The notes under the pieces were generated by a model, which was given only the letters and a program-made list of their open reading frames with translations, was not told where the DNA came from and made no database searches. This document shows, in pieces, positions 1-7,135 of a stretch of DNA of 19,115 bases. Positions within the stretch are counted from its first letter, which is position 1. Each line of letters starts with the position of its first letter. The DNA comes from RGIG3009 sp045590855 (GTDB lineage Bacteria; Bacillota; Clostridia; Oscillospirales; Acutalibacteraceae). The DNA lies in the NCBI GenBank assembly GCA_045590855.1, contig JAZNRV010000049.1:1-19115 (forward strand). The letters run 5' to 3'. The position numbers were made by a program, and so were the translations under genes.

Positions 1-1
1 T

Positions 2-1774
2 CTGAAAGTCGGTATGACGGTTTCGGCGTCCATTCCGTCGGCAGTTATTGCGATGGGTGTTATCAAAATGATTATGCGCAAAAACTCGGTGCTGGAAACC
101 AACATGGTGCAAACCATTGGTTCCTCGGGTGAATCGTTGGCAGCAGGTGCCATCTTTACGTTACCGGCGTTGTTTATTTGGGCGTCGGAAGGCGTGGTGG
201 ACAAACCCAGCATTGTGGAAATTACGTTGATTGCCTTGATTGGCGGTATGCTTGGTATTTTCTTTATGGTGCCGTTGCGCAATGCTCTTATTGTTAAAGA
301 GCACGGCATTTTGCCGTATCCCGAAGGCACGGCTTGCGCCGAAGTTATCTTGGCGGGTGAAAAAGGCGGCAGCAGTGCTTCCAAAGTGTTTCCCGGCATG
401 GGTTTTGCCGCGTTGTTCAAATTTATCATCGATGGTCTCAAAGCTGTTGCGGGCGAGATTTCTCTTACCTTCAAAGGGTTTGCGGGCACGATTGGTACGC
501 AAATTTATCCCGCGGTAATGAGCGTGGGGTACATTTGCGGTCCCAAAATTTCGTCGGTGATGTTCAGCGGCGGTGTGATGAGTTGGCTTGTACTCATTCC
601 GTTGATTGTGTTTTTCGGCGGTGATGCGGTGAGCGAAGCGTTTGCCAGCGGCGGCGCTTACGGTATTTGGGGAAATTACGTCAAATACATTGGCGCGGGC
701 GCGTTGGTCGCGGGCGGTTTTATCAGCCTGATTAAATCGTTGCCGTTGATTGTCAAAACGTTTAGCGATTCCATCAAAGGAATGTCGGGCAAAGCGACAG
801 TATCCGGCAAACGTACGGAAAAAGATATCAATTTCCTGTTTGTTATTTTGGGTGTTGTTGCCTTGACTTTGGTGATTTGGTTGGTGGATATTATTCCCGT
901 CAACTTGATTGGCGCTATTATTATTGTTGTTTTCGGATTCTTCTTTGCCACTGTTTCTTCGCGAATGGTTGGCTTGGTCGGCAGCAGTAACAACCCCGTT
1001 TCCGGTATGACGATTGCCACGGTGTTGGTGGCAACGGTCTTGTTACGCGCTACCGGTTTGGTTGGTCCTCGCGGTATGTCCAGCGCGATTGCGATTGCGT
1101 CGATTGTTTGTATCGTTACCGCAATTGCGGGCGACACCTCGCAAGACTTAAAAACCGGATATTTGCTCGGTGCTACCCCTGTCAAACAACAAATCGGTGA
1201 AATTTTTGGTGTTATCTCTTCGGGCTTGGCTATTGGAGGTACGCTGTATTTGTTAGATGCTGCATGGGGCTTTGGCGGCAGCGGTTTGGAAGCTCCGCAA
1301 GCGAGCATGATGAAAATGATTATCGAAGGCGTGATGGACGGTAATTTGCCGTGGGCATTGATTTTGTCGGGCGCGTGCATTGCGGTTGTGGCAGAATTGT
1401 TGCGAGTGCCGGTGTTGCCGTTTGCTATCGGTTTGTATTTGCCGGTACAACTCAACGCTTGTATCATGGTCGGCGGTCTTGTTCGACTTGCTTTTGACAA
1501 ACTGAAAACAGGCGAAGAACGCAAAGACAAAATCATCAACGACGGCATTTTGTTCAGTTCGGGTATGATTGCGGGCGAAGGCTTGGTTGGCATCTTGTTG
1601 GCTTTGTTTGCCATCTTTGGCATTGACAAAACCATCAACCTTGCCGAGCGGTTTGGCATTCCCGCCGCGGTTTCCAACGTTGGCGGTTTGGTGTTGTTTG
1701 CTGTGTTGATTTTGGTGTTCTTAAGGTTTAGTCTTTGGGCAAAATCCAATAAAGCGGATGCTGCCGATGAATAA
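2..1774 (+). CDS. OPT family oligopeptide transporter (5' end missing)
   Basis: Proton-coupled integral membrane transporter of the OPT family, which imports small peptides or, in some members, metal chelates. The reading frame is open from base 2 (Leu-Lys-Val-Gly before the first internal Met at 14), and the text LKVGMTVSASIPSAVIAMGV is a family N-terminal segment, so the true start lies upstream and roughly 40 residues are missing relative to the usual ~630. Further family signatures are NMVQTIGSSGESLAAG (about residues 30-45 counted from base 14), the SNNPVSGMTIATVL segment, and GDTSQDLKTGYLLGATPVKQ (about 373-392). Many hydrophobic segments run through the whole protein. It ends in Lys/Asp/Glu-rich residues and its stop codon overlaps the start of the PqqD-like gene, so the two are probably co-translated. 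Substrate cannot be read from the sequence. Family assignment is firm. Confidence 0.93.
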   Translation: MKVGMTVSASIPSAVIAMGVIKMIMRKNSVLETNMVQTIGSSGESLAAGAIFTLPALFIWASEGVVDKPSIVEITLIALIGGMLGIFFMVPLRNALIVKEHGILPYPEGTACAEVILAGEKGGSSASKVFPGMGFAALFKFIIDGLKAVAGEISLTFKGFAGTIGTQIYPAVMSVGYICGPKISSVMFSGGVMSWLVLIPLIVFFGGDAVSEAFASGGAYGIWGNYVKYIGAGALVAGGFISLIKSLPLIVKTFSDSIKGMSGKATVSGKRTEKDINFLFVILGVVALTLVIWLVDIIPVNLIGAIIIVVFGFFFATVSSRMVGLVGSSNNPVSGMTIATVLVATVLLRATGLVGPRGMSSAIAIASIVCIVTAIAGDTSQDLKTGYLLGATPVKQQIGEIFGVISSGLAIGGTLYLLDAAWGFGGSGLEAPQASMMKMIIEGVMDGNLPWALILSGACIAVVAELLRVPVLPFAIGLYLPVQLNACIMVGGLVRLAFDKLKTGEERKDKIINDGILFSSGMIAGEGLVGILLALFAIFGIDKTINLAERFGIPAAVSNVGGLVLFAVLILVFLRFSLWAKSNKADAADE

Positions 1775-2120
1775 GAAAAAACAACAACCCACAAACTTAC
1801 TCGACCGTGTACCGTGTCACGCTGCAAATTTGGAGTGGCAAACCGAGGATGACGGTATGGTTACGTTGCTTGTAAAAAACACGGGACTGTTTAACCGTAT
1901 TGCGCAAAAGTTGTTCAAAAAACCGCCTGTCAGTTACGTTCATTTGGACGAGCAGGGCAGTGTGGTGTGGCCGCTTATCGACGGCAAAAAAACAGTGTTT
2001 GCCATTGGCGAACACCTAAAAGAGCAGTTGGGCGAAGCGGCAGAGCCGCTCTATGAACGGCTGGCGCAGTTTTTAAATATCCTCAAAAGTTACGATTTTA
2101 TCACGTGGGCAGATATATAA
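1767..2120 (+). CDS. PqqD-like small protein, coupled to the OPT transporter
   Basis: A 117-residue soluble protein resembling the PqqD family. PqqD-type domains bind precursor peptides, usually for a radical SAM partner. The conserved block is HLDEQGSVVWPLIDGKKTV (residues 59-77), followed by a helical part ending QFLNILKSYDFI (101-112), which matches the family's 'D-x-x-G-x-x-W-x-x-I-D-G' pattern and C-terminal helix. An N-terminal extension of about 50 residues precedes it. Start choice: ATG at 1767 or ATG at 1758; both lie inside the last codons of the OPT gene and neither has a clear ribosome binding site, so translation probably depends on ribosomes finishing the OPT gene. No radical SAM enzyme or recognisable precursor peptide is in the window. 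A role in assisting or regulating the transporter is inference only. Confidence 0.8.
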   Translation: MNKKKQQPTNLLDRVPCHAANLEWQTEDDGMVTLLVKNTGLFNRIAQKLFKKPPVSYVHLDEQGSVVWPLIDGKKTVFAIGEHLKEQLGEAAEPLYERLAQFLNILKSYDFITWADI

Positions 2121-2143
2121 ACAAAAAAGCGGTGTTCGCGCTT
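2121..2143 (-). terminator. Putative intrinsic terminator after the CvpA-like gene
   Basis: Read on the minus strand, AAGCG and CGCTT form a perfect 5-bp stem around a 7-nt loop (2127-2143), directly followed by TTTT and then GTT. It lies about 30 nt past the stop of the CvpA-like gene and just past the stop of the convergent PqqD-like gene. The stem is short, so strength is uncertain. On the plus strand no T tract follows this stem; downstream T-rich sequence at 2153-2176 could help end plus-strand transcripts. Confidence 0.5.
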
Positions 2144-2172
2144 GGGGCGTACTCCTCTTTTGTTATTATTTT

Positions 2173-3351
2173 TTATTTAAGACCAAATAACTGCTCTGCA
2201 AAATTTTTGAGTTCGGGGTTTTCGGTATATTGTTCGAGCAAAGATTCCAATTGTTTTTCTTCGGTTTTGGAAAGTTCGATGGTTTCGCCTTTTAACTCTT
2301 GCAAAATGGCATCGCTTTGCTCGACAATGGCACCGGAAATGTACTTCGATTTCAATACCGATTCCACAACGGTAACCATCGTGGCTTTATCGGGGTTTTG
2401 CAACAGGGTTGCCATTTCGGTCAACGATTGCATTTCTTTTTGGAAGTCTTCGTCGGAAAGTTTTTTATGTGCTGCCAACAAATCATCCAAACCCTTGGTA
2501 ACGGCACCAACCAAATTAGAGGCAAGGGCGTTTTCGGTAGGAACAAACGTCGGCAACAAATCACGAATTAAACCAATGGTAAAGGTAGCGGTTTCTTTGG
2601 AAGCAAGCACTTCGGTAATGGTATCAAGGGGAATTTCACCTTTGGATAAATCTGTGGTAAAGGAATTGGCAGCCTCGGCAAGAGTAGCCACGGTATCGGC
2701 GGCTTTGCTCAAATCGGAAGACAACGATTGGAACAACCAACCCGTAAACACATGGTCAATTTTGGCAATGGGGGAGGAAGCAAACTCGTCTGCCAGTTGA
2801 GCAGTTTCGTCGGGCAGTTCTACCAGTTCAATGTTGCCGACAGAGGCAATGGTGCTGCCGGCAAAGTATGTATATCCGCTGATAGGCATCACCCATGCAA
2901 TGGTGGTTGCTATTGCCAGCACAATACCCAGTAATGCGCCATACAATTTATCGTGCGGCATGCTGTGCAGTTTTTCGTGGTTGGCAAATTTCTTTTTGAG
3001 CGGTATGTAAATAAAGAACGTGAGTTTTTCCACCAAAAAGAATACAATCACAAACAACAATGGCGATACCAGCCCTGCTGCCAAACGGATAATCAACGTT
3101 TGCAGTGTGGGTAAACTCAGGATTTGATTGATTTCTTCACCGATACCTTCGGTCACTAACGGCAGTACAGAGGAGGCGATGACGGGGGACAGTAGTTTAA
3201 CGAGGAAAAAAGAAAGGAGACCACCCAGTAAAAAGCATCCAAACCGTAGTGCGGTGTTAAACACGCCGCGGCGATAACTGAACCAAATGCAAAACAGCAA
3301 GGACAGCAACAATATTACTGCGGAAAAAACGGTTAAAATTAAAGACCACAT
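2173..3351 (-). CDS. CvpA-like membrane protein with long helical C-terminus
   Basis: A 392-residue protein with a membrane-bound N-terminal part and a long polar C-terminal part. The hydrophobic segments lie at about residues 3-25, 32-62, 85-115 and 132-155. The SYRRG turn after the first segment and the DKLYGALLGIVLAIATTIAW segment are like CvpA/colicin V production family proteins. Residues ~165-392 are rich in Glu, Ala, Leu, Thr and Lys and look mostly helical; this makes the protein about twice the usual CvpA length. Start choice: ATG at 3351 has AGGGG 8 nt upstream, whereas a longer GTG start at 3360 would sit on that ribosome binding site, so 3351 is preferred. A consensus promoter lies just upstream. 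The function of CvpA-like proteins in Bacillota is poorly defined; I would not go beyond 'membrane protein, CvpA-like'. Confidence 0.72.
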   Translation of the reverse strand: MWSLILTVFSAVILLLSLLFCIWFSYRRGVFNTALRFGCFLLGGLLSFFLVKLLSPVIASSVLPLVTEGIGEEINQILSLPTLQTLIIRLAAGLVSPLLFVIVFFLVEKLTFFIYIPLKKKFANHEKLHSMPHDKLYGALLGIVLAIATTIAWVMPISGYTYFAGSTIASVGNIELVELPDETAQLADEFASSPIAKIDHVFTGWLFQSLSSDLSKAADTVATLAEAANSFTTDLSKGEIPLDTITEVLASKETATFTIGLIRDLLPTFVPTENALASNLVGAVTKGLDDLLAAHKKLSDEDFQKEMQSLTEMATLLQNPDKATMVTVVESVLKSKYISGAIVEQSDAILQELKGETIELSKTEEKQLESLLEQYTENPELKNFAEQLFGLK

Positions 3352-3382
3352 AAAAAACACCCCTCATCATTTTGGTGACTTC

Positions 3383-3411
3383 ATTATATCACTGTGTTTT
3401 GGGACTGTCAA
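3383..3411 (-). promoter_or_regulatory. Consensus housekeeping promoter for the CvpA-like gene
   Basis: On the minus strand TTGACA (3411-3406) and TATAAT (3388-3383) are both exact consensus hexamers separated by exactly 17 nt. The promoter sits in the short gap between the symporter gene and the CvpA-like gene, about 30 nt upstream of the ATG at 3351. It should give strong vegetative-sigma-dependent expression, independent of readthrough from the symporter gene. Confidence 0.85.
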
Positions 3412-3423
3412 ACATGGTTTTTT

Positions 3424-4818
3424 TCACAACAATCGACTAAAATCTTCGTCACTTGCGCGCTGACAATGTGGGTTTTTGAAAAAATTACCGCTTAACCGTC
3501 GAAGAACAGGCGACAACAACAGCAAAGCCAACAAATTGGGAAGCGTCATCAACCCGTTGAACAAATCGGTAAATGCCCAAACGGTATCCAAGCGAAAAAG
3601 ACAAGCCGCAAATGCTGTGCCGATATACAAAACGCGGTATAGGGTAATCGCTGTTTTTTGTTTTGGAAAAAGATATTCCACACATTTTTCACCGTAATAA
3701 TACCAAGCAATAATGGTTGCAAACGCAAACAACACCAACCCAACAGAAACGATATATTCTCCACCCAAAAAGGTTCTTTCAAACGCTTTGGAACAAAGGA
3801 AAGTAGCGGGTATAGCGGGGGTGGCAGACCATAAACCGGAGGTGAGGATGACCAGACCTGTAACCGTGCACATGACAATACTGTCAAAAAACACCTCAAA
3901 AGCGCCCCACAATCCTTGACGTGCGGGATGGTCAATGCAAGCGGGTGCGTGAGCAATGGGCGCAGAGCCCATGCCTGCCTCATGCGTGAAGACACCGCGT
4001 GAAATTCCCACGCGACAAGCCTGAGCAACCGTAACCCCCATAAAGCCGCCGGTGGCAGCGGTTTTGGTAAACGCAGAGCGGAAAATTTGGGCAAAGGCAC
4101 ACGGGATGTTGGCGGCGTTTTTGAATAGAACAATCAAGGCACCCACCATGTACAACAAAGACATAATCGGTACCAAAAATTCCGTGGCACGGACAATACG
4201 ACGAACACCGCCGATAAGTACCAATCCTGCCAATGCGGCTACCACTACACCGGACAGCCACAACGGAACAAAAAAAGAGGCTTGCATACTGTTTGCCAAA
4301 GCGTGTGCTTGTACACCGGAACCGATACCAAACGAAGCAACCGTACCAAAAACGGCAAATAAGACGGCTAACCACTTGATTTTGCAACCGTTTTCGATGT
4401 AATACATGGGACCGCCCACGATTTCGCCATGACGGTTTTTGGTGCGATACGCGACCGATAAAGTGACTTCACTGTATTTGATGACCATTCCTGCCAAAGC
4501 GGAAACCCACATCCAAAACAAGGCACCCGGTCCGCCCAAGGCGATTGCCAAGGCAACCCCTACAATATTTCCCGTACCGACAGTGGCGGCAAGAGCGGTA
4601 CATACCGCTTGAAACGGCGTAATACTGCCATCGGCGGAAGTTTGCTTGCGGAATAATGTACGCACCGTATATCGCATGACAATGCCAAAGTGACGAAACA
4701 AAGCCCCTTTGGTAACAAACAGCAACACCGTACCGACACCAAGCAGAAATGTTACCATGGGGATTCCCCAAATTACGGTCGAGTTGATAGTTTCGATTAT
4801 TTCAAGTAGTTTTTCCAT
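3424..4818 (-). CDS. AGCS family sodium:alanine/glycine symporter
   Basis: A 464-residue sodium- or proton-coupled amino-acid carrier of the alanine/glycine:cation symporter family, in the cytoplasmic membrane. Diagnostic segments are ITPFQAVCTALAATVGTGNI (66-85), GGPGALFWMW (95-104), GGPMYYIENG (135-144) and GISRGVFTHEAGMGSAPIAH (271-290) followed by HPARQGLWGAFEVFFDSIV. Hydrophobic segments continue to the C-terminus, and length is normal for the family. The ATG at 4818 is preceded by AGAGGTG at a good distance, which supports the start. No hairpin terminator follows the stop; the next gene downstream has its own promoter, so limited readthrough into it is possible. Exact substrate (alanine, glycine or another small amino acid) is not readable. 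Confidence 0.93.
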   Translation of the reverse strand: MEKLLEIIETINSTVIWGIPMVTFLLGVGTVLLFVTKGALFRHFGIVMRYTVRTLFRKQTSADGSITPFQAVCTALAATVGTGNIVGVALAIALGGPGALFWMWVSALAGMVIKYSEVTLSVAYRTKNRHGEIVGGPMYYIENGCKIKWLAVLFAVFGTVASFGIGSGVQAHALANSMQASFFVPLWLSGVVVAALAGLVLIGGVRRIVRATEFLVPIMSLLYMVGALIVLFKNAANIPCAFAQIFRSAFTKTAATGGFMGVTVAQACRVGISRGVFTHEAGMGSAPIAHAPACIDHPARQGLWGAFEVFFDSIVMCTVTGLVILTSGLWSATPAIPATFLCSKAFERTFLGGEYIVSVGLVLFAFATIIAWYYYGEKCVEYLFPKQKTAITLYRVLYIGTAFAACLFRLDTVWAFTDLFNGLMTLPNLLALLLLSPVLRRLSGNFFKNPHCQRASDEDFSRLL

Positions 4819-4858
4819 GTCTACACCTCTGCTTATTTCCTATGTTTTTTGCGCAGAA

Positions 4859-4867
4859 AGTATACCA
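4859..4867 (-). promoter_or_regulatory. Possible extended -10 promoter for the symporter gene
   Basis: On the minus strand TATACT (4864-4859) is preceded by TGG, giving a TGn extended -10 element about 40 nt upstream of the symporter ATG. I see no convincing -35 at 16-18 nt. It would be divergent from the polysaccharide operon promoter, with the two -10 boxes about 58 nt apart. Confidence 0.5.
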
Positions 4868-4898
4868 TGGGCAAGGAAGTTACAGCTTTGTAATTAAA

Positions 4899-4927
4899 TT
4901 GCAAAAGATGTTGTAATATGCTATAAT
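4899..4927 (+). promoter_or_regulatory. Extended -10 promoter of the polysaccharide operon
   Basis: TTGCAA (4899-4904) is a 4-of-6 match to the -35 consensus, followed by a 17-nt spacer and an exact TATAAT (4922-4927). The bases TGC directly before the -10 box give an extended -10 element. It is the only convincing promoter seen upstream of the gene run that extends to the window end. Transcription would start near 4934, leaving a leader of about 85 nt before the preferred first start codon. Confidence 0.75.
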
Positions 4928-4965
4928 AAACCGAATGTGAAATTGGGTAGTTTTGGAAACGAAAC

Positions 4966-4984
4966 GGTATGACAATACCTTTTT
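4966..4984 (+). terminator. Small hairpin with T tract in the operon leader (possible attenuator)
   Basis: GGTAT and ATACC form a perfect 5-bp stem around the loop GACA, immediately followed by five T residues (4980-4984). It lies between the operon promoter and the preferred start codon at 5019, where an attenuator would be expected. The stem has only two G-C pairs, so it may be weak or a chance occurrence. Confidence 0.35.
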
Positions 4985-5018
4985 AGGAAATGTGCAAAAA
5001 GCGAGGTTTTTTCACGAT

Positions 5019-6170
5019 ATGAAAGCAGTGTGTATCAGTTGCACTCATCATTACGGAGAACGAATTTTGCCTGTGGAAACGTTTTTGCGTGACCATGGGT
5101 ATGATTGCGTTTACATAACATCGGATTTTAACCACACGGCCAAAAAGAAGTTTTGTGTGGATTTACCGCATTGCACACAAATCCCCACCAAACCGTATGC
5201 AAAAAACATATCCGTTTCACGTATTGTGTCGCACATGAAATTCGCGAAGGATGTTATGGACGAAGTTCGTCGTATTCAACCCGATTTGTTGTATGTAGAA
5301 GTACCGCCCAACAGTTTGTGCAAGGAAGCAGCCAAGTACAAAAAAGAAAACCCGAACGTCAAATTGATTTTTGATATTTTCGACATGTGGCCGGAATGCT
5401 TCCCCAACAACCGCGCAAAGCAGTTGCTGAAATGGCCGTTCAAGGTGTGGGCGCGGTTTCGCAATTTGGGGTTGCCTGCGGCGGATTTTGTGTTTACGGA
5501 ATGTAATTTGTTCCGCAAAAAACTGTTGCCTTTTGTTAAAGAAGAAAGCACCAAAGTACTGCATTTGTGCCGTCCGCACGTTACGGTTACCACGCCGGTT
5601 TCGGTCACGCAAACCGAACGGCTGCATTTGTGTTATTTAGGTGCTATCAACAACATCATTGATATCCCCGCAATCGCCGAACTGATTGGGCACATACAAC
5701 GTTTGCGACCCGTTACGTTACACATCATTGGCGGCGGTGAAAGCAAAGATGCTTTTGTGGGGGCGGTACAAGCTACCGGTGCGTTGGTAAAATATTACGG
5801 GACCATTTACGATGCCGCCAAAAAACAAGCCATTTTTGATAAGTGCCATTTTGGGCTTAATATCATGAAAGACTCGGTGTGCGTCGGTCTTACCATGAAA
5901 TCCATGGATTATTTTGCCGGCGGTCTTCCCATCTTAAACACCATCGAAGTCGATACGTGGGATTTGGTAGAACAATGGAACTGCGGCATCAACGTTCACC
6001 GCGATGCGTTGCAACAAATTGCCGAAGCGGTGGTATCGCAAACCCCGCAAGAAAACACAGCCATGCGCTACGGTGCACAAGAAATGTTCGAAAATTGTTT
6101 TACGGAACAAGTTTTCCGCCGCACATTGACGGAGTTTTTAGGAGATGATGTAAACGGAACGGCAGATTGA
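5019..6170 (+). CDS. GT4-type glycosyltransferase, first gene of the polysaccharide operon
   Basis: A 383-residue cytoplasmic glycosyltransferase of the GT-B fold, most like family GT4, transferring a sugar from an activated donor to the growing lipid-linked repeat unit. Seen: N-terminal Rossmann start MKAVCIS with a loop CTHHYGERI, the FDIFDMWPECFP segment (118-128) typical of one GT4 group, a second-domain start LHLCYLGAINNI (202-213) and LHIIGGG (234-240), and the donor-site region LTMKSMDYFAGGLPIL (291-306). Start choice: ATG 5019 begins exactly at the expected first beta strand, with GAGG 12 nt upstream. A TTG at 4953 would add 22 residues that do not look protein-like and would run through a leader hairpin; an in-frame GTG at 4992 is a third option. 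Donor and acceptor are unknown. Confidence 0.85.
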   Translation: MKAVCISCTHHYGERILPVETFLRDHGYDCVYITSDFNHTAKKKFCVDLPHCTQIPTKPYAKNISVSRIVSHMKFAKDVMDEVRRIQPDLLYVEVPPNSLCKEAAKYKKENPNVKLIFDIFDMWPECFPNNRAKQLLKWPFKVWARFRNLGLPAADFVFTECNLFRKKLLPFVKEESTKVLHLCRPHVTVTTPVSVTQTERLHLCYLGAINNIIDIPAIAELIGHIQRLRPVTLHIIGGGESKDAFVGAVQATGALVKYYGTIYDAAKKQAIFDKCHFGLNIMKDSVCVGLTMKSMDYFAGGLPILNTIEVDTWDLVEQWNCGINVHRDALQQIAEAVVSQTPQENTAMRYGAQEMFENCFTEQVFRRTLTEFLGDDVNGTAD

Positions 6171-6183
6171 CGTTATCATTCCG

Positions 6184-7119
6184 ATGTATAACCGTTCGGC
6201 GTGTATCCCTTCGTTGATAAAAACACTCAACCGTCAAACATTTCGGGCGTTTCGTGTGGTGTTTGTAGACGATGGCTCCACGGATAACACGGTCGAAACA
6301 TTGGAAAAACATTTACCGCAAGCAAATTTTGAGTACCACATTGTTCGCAAAGAAAATGGCGGTGCCGCTTCGGCGCGCAATGCGGGTATTCGTGCCGCTA
6401 CCGCACCGTTTATTGCTTTTTTGGATAGCGATGACGACGTTCTTCCCTCGTTTTTGGAATTTTTATATACCGCCGCAACCGACACACAAGCCGATGTTTG
6501 CATGTGCGGTTTTCAACTGTTGCCGATTAATTCCGGCAAACAACCCCAAACGGTAGACTCTTTGGTATACCGTGCCATTTCTCCCGAACAAGCCATGGTG
6601 GATTTTTACCGCGACTGGGTGGGTGTGGTATGTTTGCTTATACGCACCGACTTTTTAAAAGAAAGCGGTGTGTTGTTTGATGAATCGTGCATTTATCATG
6701 AGGATATTCCGTTTATCACCGAACTGCTGGAAGCGTCAAAGCGCGTTACCAAAATAGACGGAGATTTGTATTTGTATTATGCCGCTGTCGGTTCGCTCAG
6801 CCGCAGCCCGCGTATTGACAAATTTGAGAGCGGTATTGCTTGTTTTGAACGCACGGCAAAAAAACTTGCTCAAAGCGATAGCACCGCTGCACGGGTGTTT
6901 GGACAAATGGGCGCGGCGCGCTATTATATTGCCACGTTGCGCAAAATGGCGGTACAGTTGCCGTACGGTACGTTCAAAATCATGGCAAAGCGCATACATT
7001 TTCGGCAATACAAATCGCAAATTCGGTTTTTGAGCCGTTCGCAGAAGTTGGCTTGCCGATTATTCTTGTTTTCAAGATGTGTATTTTACGCATTCGTGCG
7101 TTTGTTGTATAAAGATTAA
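6184..7119 (+). CDS. GT2 family glycosyltransferase with a broken or non-canonical start
   Basis: A GT-A fold family 2 glycosyltransferase of at least 311 residues. Motifs counted from the ATG at 6184: FVDDGSTDNT (27-36, nucleotide binding), ENGGAASARNAGI (57-69), FLDSDDD (79-85, metal-binding DxD), and CIYHEDIPF, which holds the likely acidic catalytic pair. The problem is the 5' end. The invariant first strand, DVIIPMYN, extends upstream of 6184, and the frame stays open back to a TAA at 6151. No ATG, GTG or TTG lies between. The stop is immediately preceded by ATG-ATG with AGGAG before them. So the gene is either damaged by a nonsense change at codon 3, starts at a rare codon such as ATT (6166), or contains a sequencing error. 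The preceding GT4 gene ends at 6170, overlapping this frame. Confidence 0.83.
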   Translation: MYNRSACIPSLIKTLNRQTFRAFRVVFVDDGSTDNTVETLEKHLPQANFEYHIVRKENGGAASARNAGIRAATAPFIAFLDSDDDVLPSFLEFLYTAATDTQADVCMCGFQLLPINSGKQPQTVDSLVYRAISPEQAMVDFYRDWVGVVCLLIRTDFLKESGVLFDESCIYHEDIPFITELLEASKRVTKIDGDLYLYYAAVGSLSRSPRIDKFESGIACFERTAKKLAQSDSTAARVFGQMGAARYYIATLRKMAVQLPYGTFKIMAKRIHFRQYKSQIRFLSRSQKLACRLFLFSRCVFYAFVRLLYKD

Positions 7120-7135
7120 AGAGGTTAATAGGATT

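Noticed and set aside
676..1827. A 383-codon open frame on the minus strand, antisense to the OPT gene
   Set aside because: It is stop-free because of the codon use of the OPT gene. The product is rich in Thr, Lys, Pro and Ile with no recognisable domain, and the plus-strand frame is a clear family match.
2105..2800. A 231-codon plus-strand frame opposite the CvpA-like gene
   Set aside because: Its composition (Ser, Cys, Asn rich) looks like antisense noise; the minus-strand gene has a promoter, ribosome binding site and coherent membrane topology.
4953..5018. TTG-initiated 22-residue extension of the GT4 protein
   Set aside because: No ribosome binding site at TTG 4953, residues unlike a GT4 N-terminus, and the stretch contains the leader hairpin. 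Not fully excluded.
6141..6184. Programmed ribosomal frameshift fusing GT4 to GT2 at the TGA-C stop
   Set aside because: The stop context TGA-C is shift-prone in prfB, but the P-site codon GAT would re-pair poorly after a +1 slip and no close stimulating Shine-Dalgarno is seen; kept only as a minor alternative to a nonsense change.
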